A stretch of 64,000 bases of DNA from Phymorhynchus buccinoides (taxonomy: Eukaryota; Mollusca; Gastropoda; Neogastropoda; Raphitomidae): the NCBI GenBank assembly GCA_017654935.2, contig CM065689.1, forward strand, positions 60,857,455 through 60,921,454. Reading direction: 5' to 3'. Shown in pieces: positions 9,834-19,657 of the stretch (its first letter is position 1; the number at the start of each line of letters is the position of its first letter). The translations under genes were made by a program, and so were the position numbers. Below the pieces are notes generated by a model that saw nothing but the letters and a program-made list of their open reading frames with translations, was not told the origin of the DNA and did no database searches.

Positions 9834-12520
9834 TTGCTTTATAATTGATCTCTCACCACTTGCACACAAACAATTTATACAAAACAAGAACGCTTACTTT
9901 ATAACTAGTCTCTCACAACTTGCACACAAACAATTTATACAAAACAAGAACGCTTACTGTATAACTAGTCTCTCACAACTTGCACACAAACAATTTATAC
10001 AAAACAAGAACGCTTACTTTATAACTAGTCTCTCACCACTTGCACACAAACAATTTATACAAAACAAGAACGCTTACTTTATAACTAGTCTCTCACAACT
10101 TGCACACAAACATTTTATACAAAACAAGAACGCTTACTGTATAACCAGTCTCTCACCACTTGCACACAAACATTTTATACAAAACAAGAACGCTTACTGT
10201 ATAACTAGTCTCTCACCACTTGCACACAAACATTTGATACAACACAAGAACGCTTACTGTATAACTAGTCTCTCACCACTTGCACACAAACATTTGATAC
10301 AAAACAAGAACGCTTACTGTATAACTAGTCTCTCACCACTTGCACACAAACATTTGATGCAAAACAAGAACGCTTACTGTATAACTAGTCTCTCACAACT
10401 TGCACACAAACATTTGATACAACACAAGAACGCTTACTGTATAACTAGTCTCTCACCACTTGCACACAAACATTTGATACAACACAAGAACGCTTACTGT
10501 ATAACTAGTCTCTCACAACTTGCACACAAACATTTGATACAAAACAAGAACGCTTACTGTATAACCAGTCTCTCACCACTTGCACACAAACATTTTATAC
10601 AAAACAAGAACGCTTACTGTATAAACACAAGAACGCTTAGTCTCTCACTCACCACTTGCACACAAACATTTTATACAAAACAAGAACGCTTACTGTATAA
10701 CTAGTCTCTCACAACTTGCACACAAACAAACATTTATACAAAACAAGAACGCTTACTGTATAACTAGTCTCTCACCACTTGCACACAAACATTTTATACA
10801 AAACAAGAACGCTTACTGTATAACTAGTCTCTCACCACTTGCACACAAACATTTTTTTTTTATACAAAACAAGAACGCTTACTGTATAACTCAGTCTCTC
10901 ACAACTTGCACACAAACATTTGATACAAAACAAGAACGCTTACTGTATAATACCCAGTCTCTCACCACTTGCACACAAACATTTTATACAAAACAAGAAC
11001 GCTTACTGTATAACCAGTCTCTCACCACTTGCACACAAACATTTTATACAAAACAAGAACGCTTACTGTATAACTAGTCTCTCACCACTTGCACACAAAC
11101 ATTTTGATACAAAACAAGAACGCTTACTGTATAACCAGTCTCTCACCACTTGCACACAAACATTTGATACAAAACAAGAACGCTTACTGTATAACTAGTC
11201 TGCTCACGACTTGCACACAAACAATTGATACAACACAAGAACGCTTACTTTATAACTAGTCTCTCACCACTTGCACACAAACATTTGATGCAAAACAAGA
11301 ACGCTTACTGTATAACCAGTCTCTCACCACTTGCACACAAACATTTGATACAACACAAGAACGCTTACTGTATAACTAGTCTCTCACCACTTGCACACAA
11401 ACATTTGATACAAAACAAGAACGATTACTGTATAACCAGTCTCTCACCACTTGCACACAAACAATTTTATACAAAACAAGAACGCTTACTGTATAACTAG
11501 TCTCTCACCACTTGCACACAAACATTTGATGCAAAACAAGAACGCTTACTGTATAACTAGTCTCTCACCACTTGCACACAAACATTTTGATACAAAACAA
11601 GAACGCTTACTGTATAACCAGTCTCTCACCACCTGCACACAAGGGAACATTTGATACAAAACAAGAACGCTTACTGTATAACTAGTCTCTCACCACTTGC
11701 ACACAAACAATTTATACAAAACAAGAACGATTACTTTATAACCAGTCTCTCACCACTTGCACACAAACATTTGATACAAAACAAGAACGATTACTGTATA
11801 ACTAGTCTCTCACCACTTGCACACAAACATTTGATACAAAACAAGAACGCTTACTGTATAACTAGTCTCTCACCACTTGCACACAAACATTTGATACAAA
11901 ACAAGAACGCTTACTGTATAACCTAGTCTCTCACCACTTGCACACAAACATTTGATACAACACAAGAACGCTTACTGTATAACTAGTCTCTCACAACTTG
12001 CACACAAACATTTGATACAAAACAAGAACGCTTACTGTATAACTAGTCTCTCACCACTTGCACACAAACATTTTATACAAAACAAGAACGCTTACTGTAT
12101 AACCAGTCTCTCACCACTTGCACACAAACATTTTATACAAAACAAGAACGCTTACTGTATAACTAGTCTCTCACCACTTGCACACAAACATTTGATACAA
12201 AACAAGAACGCTTACTGTATAACTAGTCTCTCACAACTTGCACACAAACAATTTATACAAAACAAGAACGCTTACTTTATAACTAGTCTCTCACAACTTG
12301 CACACAAACATTTGATACAAAACAAGAACGCTTTTCCCTAACTAGTGCCATACTTGCACACAAACATTTGATACAACACAAGAACGCTTTTCCCTGGAGT
12401 GCGATACTTGCACACAAACATATTGAAGTACAACACAAGAACGCTTTTCCCTGGAGTGCGATACTTGCACACAAACATTTGATACAACACAAGAACGCTT
12501 TCCCTGGAGTGCCATACTTG
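9834..12520. repeat. 60-bp satellite array, ~44 units
   Basis: The units carry TAACTAGTCTCTCACCACTT, GCACACAAACATTTGATACA and AACAAGAACGCTTACTGTA. The array is highly uniform to about 12330. It then ends in four diverged units with a GCTTTTCCCTGGAGTGC variant. A period of 60 keeps one frame open for up to 156 codons, which is a by-product and not a gene. Point variants (ATTTGATAC, ATTTTATAC, AATTTATAC) are interspersed. Confidence 0.97.
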
Positions 12521-12685
12521 CCTATTAGGACCGGAGAAAAACTAGGAAGCAGAAAATATGATAAAATAAAATATATAAAACACACCAAAAGAATGATTAT
12601 TGTAATACTTATTAAAATCTCTTAAATTGTGTGTCACTATAAAAGTATGAATGATAAATTCTATAAAATAAAAATGATGATGAAA

Positions 12686-14020
12686 ATTGGTGTTTTACGT
12701 CCTCTCGGGTCATAGACACATATGGGACATTTGTAAATACAAAGATGGTGGGAACATTACTGGCTGCAATGCCCGTAGTGATTTTTTTTTATTCGGACCC
12801 CATTTCTGCATCGCGCAGGCTCCGCAAGGGACGTCACTCCTATCGGCTAGCATGTCGAGTTTCGATTTGTGATGGATGTTCACACAACTTGTAAACATTG
12901 CTGGGTTTTAGTTGCTCATGGCCAAGTTTTGTGCTAAAGATAAATGACATTGTTGTTTGAATCCTCGATTTGTCTCCTGAGGGAAACAGCCAATATTTAT
13001 CGAATGATCACGCCCATTTACTAATTTTAATAGTAGGCCTATCACTGAGACTAGTAGGCCTATCAAGCACTAGCGCGAAGTAGCCTAGCAGACGAATTGC
13101 TTACAAATTAATCACACTATTTAGCATTTTAGCAAGCGTTCCGTGTGTGTGTGTGTCCCTGTGTGTGTGAGTGAGTGTGTCGAAAGACTGTGTGTGGATA
13201 ATCGATTTTTTCCCTTCTAATTTATTAGAATCAACATTGCAATTTAGTAGATCTACTACCATCATGATATTGATAATCATGTCATATTAATATAAATTAA
13301 ATACTACTTTCTTCACTGACTACTATACTGTTGATTTCGAGATAAGTCACAACCACATTTTGTTCTTTTGTGATTAAGAACTGACCTTTAAGATCTGCAG
13401 ACTGTCTATGTTTGGCTCGCAGTTGTTATTTCGACGACAATTTTTGGAACAGCAGGTAGGCTAGGGACATTGAAACTTTCATCAGACGCTATTGTAGGCT
13501 AGCTAATATTGATTCGAACTTGACGCGTAAAGCTCAGTGCGCCTGCGCGATGCAGACCGGACACCAAAGTGAAATGGCAGAAATGTGGTCCGAAAAAAAT
13601 ATATCGCCATGCCCGTAGGCAGTGCAACACCATTAAAGTCCCGAGTTTGTAATAATAGATAGGTGTAGCGGTAACCACGCCTCGGATAAACCTCAATCGG
13701 CTATGGTACCGCCACAAGTCGCTATAAAAATAAACGACGAAATAAGGACTTTGACGCCCTCTTCGGCCTTTCGGCCATGTGGGGCATTGGGGTTTTACTG
13801 TTGATGGAAATAAGAAGAAAAATGGTGTATAACGTCCTCGTGGTCATAGACACATATGGGACATTTGTAAATACAAAGATGGTGGGAACAATACTGGCTG
13901 CAATGCCCAGAGGCAGTGCAACACCAGTAAAGTCCCGAGTTTTTAAACAATATAGATATTTGTAGCGGTAACCACGCCTCGGATAAATTTCATCGGCTAT
14001 GGTACCACCACAATAGTACA
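12686..14020. repeat. Two copies of a dispersed repeat, one split by an insertion
   Basis: The sequence running from CATAGACACATATGGGACAT through GATGGTGGGAAC and GGCTGCAATGCCC to GTAGCGGTAACCACGCCTCG occurs uninterrupted at about 13817-14020. It also occurs as two halves at 12686-12778 and 13609-13725. The halves are separated by an inverted-repeat element. A shorter relative may lie at 58735-58830. Nature unknown; possibly a LINE or SINE piece. Confidence 0.8.
12779..13608. mobile_element. 830-bp non-autonomous inverted-repeat transposon with 9-10-bp target duplication
   Basis: ATGCCCGTAG flanks both sides (12769-12778 and 13609-13618), while the uninterrupted paralogous repeat at about 13900 carries the single site ATGCCCAGAG. 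The ends are inverted: CGGACCCCATTTCTGC near 12794 and GCAGAAATGTGGTCCG near 13577, each beside a T/A-rich tip, with TGCATCGCGCAGGC-type sequence inside. No transposase is visible; the interior is A/T-rich with GT repeats at 13145-13190. A target duplication of this size suggests a Mutator-like element. Confidence 0.8.
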
Positions 14021-14262
14021 ATGGATAAGCGTGATGAAATAAAATACTACTCTGAACAATATGTGAATTTATAAAAACTTCTAACGACGGAGCGCTTCAA
14101 CGATAATGAAATATAATTTTAAAAATATACTAAACACACACACAAAACCCCGAGTGAACACCGTCTTGTCAATGCCACGGACTTTATTTGCAACGCGTGC
14201 ACCATCATGTACACCAAAGTAATCATGAAGAAAGAAGGGGAACAACATCTCTCTCTCTGGGA

Positions 14263-14297
<35 letters not shown>

Positions 14298-15083
14298 CCC
14301 CCTCTTCTAACAAATCCAGTCAGACAGCGTGTCTGATAGTGACTCAACTTCTAAACACTATTTACACTTTCTACAACAACAAATGTTTTTATACATGTCA
14401 CACGAAACGTGACACAAGGCAACTAGCCAAAGGGAAATAACCCAAAAGTTAATTGTGACACACCACCATTACAAAAATTACTTAAAATCACATAAAATAA
14501 TAATATTAAAAGGCAGCGAATTTATATGCTCCAAACAAATAGATGATTTTGACAAAAAAACAGATGCTTGTGGCAAAATAAAAGACCATCTAACCCTAAC
14601 CGTATCCCTAACCCTAACTCATCCCTAACCACGGAAAGAACCAAGAAATAGAGCAGGAGGGTGTAAATCTACATTTTTTGCCGATAAATCGATGTACAAA
14701 GCCATGCACTTATACTATTTTTTTTTGCTGGAACCATTCCTTTTTTTGGTTGATAAATTTTAAGTCATATTAAAACAAAGTGATTAAAATTGCTACTTTT
14801 ATACAAATTTCAGTTCTACAACAAATTTCAGCTCTACTACATGTATTTTTGAAAATTATATTTTATCAGCTTGATCACGTTCAGTTTTATGTATTTTTGT
14901 GAGTTCCAGTAAACTCAGAGTTTATGACGTAATTCGATTTTGCTTAAGCTTTGTTATGCTGTATGGCAACCGTAGCATTTACTGCTGGATTTGTATTTTA
15001 TGGATATTTCTTTTACAATAAGTATGACAATTATGATTGTGATGTCCAGTACTCTTTGTGTTCTTTTCTTATTTCTTCTGCAG
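14021..15083. other. Non-coding region before methyltransferase copy 1 exon
   Basis: Contains a CT-rich microsatellite (14248-14305) and degenerate telomere-like CCCTAA units (about 14590-14631). A/T-rich sequence then runs up to the splice acceptor at 15083. No earlier methyltransferase exon could be found here. Confidence 0.6.
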
Positions 15084-15247
15084 GAGGTCTTCTGGTGGCC
15101 TCCAACTGGTGTTGTCGCCCCTCTAGTCAGGTCGTTGAAGGGAAAGTCTTTCCACCAGGGTCTGAGATGGAGATTCTGGAAATGGACATAGTTTTGAATC
15201 TGGAAAATGCCTGGAAACAGCTCAAGGATGATGACATCATCACACAG
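15084..15247 (+). CDS. SABATH-type carboxyl methyltransferase copy 1, third-from-last exon
   Basis: The acceptor TTCTTCTGCAG and donor CAG|GTGATG bound a 164-base exon that enters with two bases of a split Gly codon and ends in phase 0. It encodes GGLLVASNWCCRPSSQVV, a phenylalanine-proline turn, EMEILEMD, LENAWKQLKDDDIITQ. This corresponds to the region after the Rossmann-fold strand where plant SABATH enzymes read GGxMVLxxxGR. The exon has the same length as in copy 2 (58907-59070), with substitutions throughout. The four exons expected upstream (SAM-binding core) are not visible, so copy 1 is either incomplete in the assembly or truncated. Confidence 0.85.
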
Positions 15248-15599
15248 GTGATGCAAATATTTTTGTTTCTTGTTGTGTACTTTTTGTATCCTCGGGACTA
15301 CAAGCAACAGCAACAACAGCAGCATCAGCAGTCGCACAACTAGTAGCAGCAACACCAGAAGTAGTAACAATAGTGGTTGACGTTGTTGCTGCTTTTATTA
15401 TTGTAGCAGTTGAAGCATAGCAACACAAGCAGTAAACACTGACATTTGTTCTTCTTCTTCTTAATGTTGTTGTTGTCCATCAAATCTTGGATGCTCAGTA
15501 ACAAACACAAATGAAATTATGAGAAGATCGAGGCTGTAGCTGTTGGCTCGCGCTCAGTATTGGACCACGTTAGCGTCGCGTCTGTGCAGGTTTGCACAA

Positions 15600-16050
15600 A
15601 TACCATTCCCTTCAAAAACAGCATGAAAGGATCTGGGTGTCCATTTGGACAGTTCTTTGTCCATGGACACCCAGATCAGCCACTTTTGCCGTTCCGCCTA
15701 CCTCGCTCTGAGGCAGATTGCTTCAATCCGTCCTTCACTGTCTGAAAAAGCCGCCACTCAACTATTCGTTGGTCTGTTAAAAAAATGACTATTGCAATGC
15801 AACTCTTGCCGGACTCCCCGCAGTTCAAATCAATCGTCTCCAACGAACACAAACAATGTACCCAGACTCGTCCTGAGGAAATCTAAAAGAACCCATGTCA
15901 CACCCCTTCTGATCAAACTACACTGGCTGCCCATTCATGCTCGCATTGAGTACAAACTAGCAATCCTCGCTTTCCGCCATTTTCAAAACACTTTGCCAAC
16001 ATACCTGTCCAACCATCTCATCACCTGTCAACCATTTCGCACTCTTGTGA
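15600..16050 (+). pseudogene. L2/CR1-group LINE C-terminal remnant in intron
   Basis: Three frames together read the reverse transcriptase end: DLGVHLDSSLSMDTQISHFC and AYLALRQIASIRPSL, then DYCNATLAGLPAVQINRLQR, then RLVLRKSKRTHVTPLL, LHWLPIHARIEYKLAILAFR. This is the usual DYCN...LHWLP...RIxYK signature of these LINEs. Stops and frameshifts make it a fossil. Confidence 0.85.
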
Positions 16051-16598
16051 GGGTGGGGGTGGGGAATCCGTTTCATTGCAGAAATCTTGTGAAATTTTGT
16101 GTTGCAGTTCTTTTTATATTTCGTAAGTTGTATGTAGAAGGATGTAGACAATATACGTCTTGTAAACTTTAAAAGCTTGTAAAGGAGGCAGAAGGGTGTC
16201 TTTGTTTTTGCAAAATTTTTTTATTATGATTAGTCATGCAACTGGTAAGTTGATGGCAGTATGATTTTATTTCCAGTATTGTATCTAAGCTTGATTGAGG
16301 AGGTGAATGTGGTCTATGGTTGAATTAGAATTTTCATATTGTAACTATTTTACTCTTGTATAATTGTGAGTGTGTGTGTGCGCGCGCGTGCATTATTAAT
16401 GTCAAGCAGTGATAATGAGCAAAGGACCAAGTATTCTTACATTCTCAACAACCAAACTAGCATTATTCCTGCATTGTGAACGTAGTTTCAAACATATTTT
16501 GTACAATTCGTCATTCTACTCATTTCAGAGAGAAGTGAGCAATCATAAGTTGTCAGTTAGTCTGTATTCATTGTTGTCAAATTTATTCCGTTGTTTAG

Positions 16599-16773
16599 GA
16601 AGAATTCGAAGCATGCACAGCCAAACTGTGTATTCGAAACGAAGCCCAGATCAAGAGTCCCTTTGAGCGACAGGGGTCTGCTGTACAACAGGCTGGCTTA
16701 CGTCTGGAACAGTACGATGAGGTCACTGTGCCCTGTGTCTATAAAGCCATGTGGAGAGAACACCAGGACAAAG
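16599..16773 (+). CDS. SABATH-type methyltransferase copy 1, penultimate exon
   Basis: The acceptor TTGTTTAG and donor CAAAG|GTCAGTG give 175 bases, identical in length to copy 2. The exon starts in phase 0 and leaves one base. It encodes EEFEACTAKLCIRNEAQIKS, PFERQGSAVQQAGLRLEQYD, EVTVPCVYKAMWREHQDK, part of the C-terminal, mostly helical substrate-binding half of the enzyme. The 3' 61 bases of the exon, with its splice donor, are the first unit of a ten-fold tandem array (16713-17442). Confidence 0.85.
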
Positions 16774-17442
16774 GTCAGTGGACATTACGATGAGGTCACT
16801 GTGCCCTGTGTCTATAAAGCCACGTGGAGAGAACACCAGGACAGAGGTCAGTGGACATTACGATGAGGTCACTGTGCCCTGTGTCTATAAAGCCACGTGG
16901 AGAGAACACCAGGACAAAGGTCAGTGGACATTACGATGAGGTCACTGTGCCCTTTGTCTATAAAGCCATGTGGAGAGAACACCAGGACAGAGGTCAGTGG
17001 ACATTACGATGAGGTCACTGTGCCCTGTGTCTATAAAGCCATGTGGAGAGAACACCAGAACAAAGGTCAGTGGACATTACGATGAGGTCACTGTGCCCTG
17101 TGTCTATAAAGCCATGTGGAGAGAACTCCAGGTCAAAGGTCAATGAGCATTACGATGAGGTCACTGTGCCCTGTGTCTATAAAGCCATGTGGAGAGAACT
17201 CCAGGACAGAGGTCAGTGGACATTACGATGAGGTCACTGTGCCCTGTGTCTATAAAGCCATGTGGAGAGAACACCAGGACAGAGGTCAGTGGACATTACG
17301 ATGAGGTCACTGTGCCCTGTGTCTATAAAGCCATGTGGAGAGAACACCATGTCAAAGGTCAGTGAGCATTACGATGAGGTCACTGTGCCCTGTGTCTATA
17401 AAGCCATGTGGAGAGAACAGCAGGTCAAAGGTCAGTGCACAA
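16713..17442 (+). repeat. 73-bp array copied from an exon/intron junction, 10 units
   Basis: Units begin with TACGATGAGGTCACTGTGCC at 16713, 16786, 16859 and every 73 bases on. Each holds the last 61 bases of the exon plus 12 bases of intron, including an AAAG|GTCAGTG donor or close variant. Copy 2 has three units (60870-61088). Reading past the first donor reaches TGA after QWTLR, so use of any later donor would truncate the protein. Confidence 0.95.
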
Positions 17443-17527
17443 TGTAACATACCCCAGCACGTGTCCATGCACTTTGATATTTCTGAGAAAGACAGACAGC
17501 AAGACAAGACACACACAGAAGACACGA

Positions 17528-17575
<48 letters not shown>

Positions 17576-18179
17576 TTGTGTACACGGTAACGCTTGTGTG
17601 CTGTATGAAGACAGGAGTAAAAGGTGTTTGAAATTGGTAATTTGATATTTAATTGATTTCCCTATTTATGTTAATATACTATTGTGTTGCTCGTTTGTCT
17701 GCACGCGTGCTTATGTAGGTGTGCTGTTGTTGCTGTTGTTGGTGTGTGTGGGTGGGGGGGGGGGGGCGCAATGGGGATGGGGGGGGTGGGGGGGGGGGGG
17801 GGGGGGACGGGGGGGTGGGTGGGAGGGTTAGTCGGAACGCTCGCTTGCGTGCGTGATTGTGCGTATTTCTGTTTGAAGGAAAGATTAGCTTTTGATGTTT
17901 CAAATCCTTTTTAAAAACTTTTATATGAATGTACTAATGTGTTGATCCTTGTTTGTCTGCATGTGAATGAATATATATTGCTATATTTGATGTTTATATA
18001 TATATAAAAAAAGAATGTACTAATGTGTTGATCCTTGTTTGTCTGCGTGTGAATGAATATATATTTGCTATATTTGATGTTTATATAATCTGTCTTTATG
18101 CATGCGTATGCTAGTATTTATTGTAGCTTTTATGTATTACTTTAGTGGTGCTTAGTTTTTGTATCTTATTTTAATCATT

Positions 18180-18275
18180 TGTAAAGCGCAAAGAGCTCCA
18201 ATTTAACTGAGAGGTGTTGCGCTATGTAAAAGATCATTATTATTATTATTTTTTTATTATTATTATTATTATTAT
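18180..18275 (+). repeat. L2/SINE 3'-tail-like fragment ending in ATT repeats
   Basis: A TGTAAAGCGCAAAGAGC...GTTGCGCTATGTAAAAGATC block is followed by an (ATT)n tail. This stem-loop plus trinucleotide tail is typical of L2-type LINEs and SINEs that borrow their tail. Related pieces are at 37705-37790, 48165-48225 and 62615-62700. Confidence 0.65.
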
Positions 18276-18444
18276 TATAGCTTATAAAAACGCCCACTAA
18301 TTTGACAGAACATCTGTGCAAGATAAAAGTTCACTTGTTGACAGAACCTTTTGGTGAGATGTAAGTCAATCCCATTGAAATCTTCATGATTATGCTTAAT
18401 CTACGAAGCATGTTTGATCTGTCAAATCGTGTGTTGTTTTTGTG

Positions 18445-18665
18445 CAGGGCTCCCAATCGTCCCGCAAAACAAGGGGTCCCAGGGACTCTTTCACTTACAG
18501 TATAGAGGGTCCTAGAGGAGGGATAGAGGGTCCCAGTGGCATTGCGAATGCTGAAAAAATATTTTTCCTAGTGCATCCCTGGGACCCCCTGCACATTCTT
18601 TTTAGAGGGTCCTTTAGAATTTTAGTTCTTCATAGACCCCAAAATGGGGGTCCAAGGGAGCCCTG
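18445..18665. mobile_element. 221-bp MITE with CAGGGCTCCC ends
   Basis: CAGGGCTCCC at 18445 and its complement GGGAGCCCTG ending at 18665 form perfect 10-bp inverted ends. TTGTG occurs directly on both sides (18440-18444 and 18666-18670). Inside, GGGGTCCCAGGGA and TCCCTGGGACCCC are a further inverted pair. There is no coding capacity. CAGGG-type ends suggest the hAT superfamily, although 8-bp rather than 5-bp flanks would be expected. Confidence 0.65.
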
Positions 18666-18778
18666 TTGTGTAACAATAGCTTTTGCAAACGCAAAATCCA
18701 CTTTAGATACTGTCATGTTGATGTTGTAATATATGAGTAAATCAAGTTGTATATCAATTTTTGATTTTCTCCTGGCAG

Positions 18779-19005
18779 ACACAGAGAAGGGAAGAGCTTT
18801 CTTCGCTGACTGGTTGAAGGCCATCACGGAGGTGTGGTCCAGGACCATGTTCTACAGCAGTCTGTCAGAGACACGCAGTGAACGGCAGAAGTCGGCCATT
18901 GTGGAGGAGCTGTACGGAAGGTTCCACTCCCTGGTGATGACCAAGGACCCGGAGACGTACAGGAATGACGACCTGGTGTCTAGAATTGTGGTCAGAAAGC
19001 TGTGA
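18779..19005 (+). CDS. SABATH-type methyltransferase copy 1, last exon
   Basis: The exon follows CTCCTGGCAG; its first two bases complete the Asp codon begun in the previous exon. It encodes DTEKGRAFFADWLKAITEVW, YSSLSETRSERQKSAIVEEL, YGRFHSLVMTKDPETYRNDD, then IVVRKL and TGA. The pattern (F/W-rich helix, E-L-Y/F-x-R-F/Y, then a short strand with V-L-R/K-like end) is the C-terminus of SABATH enzymes. It is 227 bases long, the same as in copy 2. An AATAAA lies about 220 bases downstream. Confidence 0.86.
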
Positions 19006-19227
19006 AACCATTGAAAAAACACTAACTGTGATGGTGGAGGTTGGAAGGGTTCTTTGAGAGAGAAACACACAATTATCTTCCATTTTGTTCATTAGTACAT
19101 TACTTGGCTTAAGCACAGTCTCCATCTAGTCAGTCAACTGTGTCATTGTAAATTTAAGGAGCACGGTATAAGTTCCGAGCTTCTTGTTGCTCTAATTTGT
19201 CTTCATGTCTGACAATATTATGAATTG

Positions 19228-19233
19228 AATAAA
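19228..19233 (+). promoter_or_regulatory. Candidate polyadenylation signal AATAAA, methyltransferase copy 1
   Basis: AATAAA in GAATTGAATAAACACTTG, 223 bases after the stop codon and before the 23-bp array starts. Confidence 0.5.
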
Positions 19234-19312
19234 CACTTGTTTAAGCAAAACACACTGGGCGCTTGTAGATCCCCTTTTGTTGAAATATTGTGTTAGTGTC
19301 CATTCTTGTTAA

Positions 19313-19617
19313 CCAACCACTTTTGTCCACCATTTTCATCCACTTTTGTCCACCCTTTTCAACCACTTTTGTCCACCCTTTTCAACCACTTTTGTCCACC
19401 CTTTTCATCCACATTTGTCCACCCTTTTCATCCACTTTTGTCCACCCTTTTCATCCACTTTTGTCCACCCTTTTCATCCACTTTTGTCCACCCTTTTCAT
19501 CCACTTTTGTCCACCCTTTTCAACCACTTTTGTCCACCCTTTTCATCCACATTTGTCCACCCTTTTCATCCACTTTTGTCCACCCTTTTCATCCACTTTT
19601 GTCCACCCTTTTCATCC

Positions 19618-19657
<40 letters not shown>

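Larger units (their letters stand above)
17443..18778. other. Intron with low-complexity tracts
   Basis: Holds GT repeats (about 17535-17580), G-rich runs (about 17751-17825), two copies of a GTACTAATGTGTTGATCC segment (about 17931 and 18014), an L2-tail-like fragment (18180-18262) and a 221-bp MITE. It ends at the CTCCTGGCAG acceptor. No exon was seen between the array and 18779. Confidence 0.7.

Noticed and set aside
9834..12520. Resemblance to a CRISPR array or a repeat protein gene
   Set aside because: The units are joined without unique spacers, and the open frame exists only because 60 is divisible by three. The DNA is eukaryotic.
14951..15343. 130-codon frame starting in the intron and reading through the methyltransferase exon
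   Set aside because: The start lies upstream of a good splice acceptor (15083) and the end lies past the donor (15247). Only the exon part is conserved in the other copy.
16599..17447. Reading the 73-bp array as a repeat-containing protein
   Set aside because: 73 is not divisible by three, and every read-through frame meets TGA within one unit.
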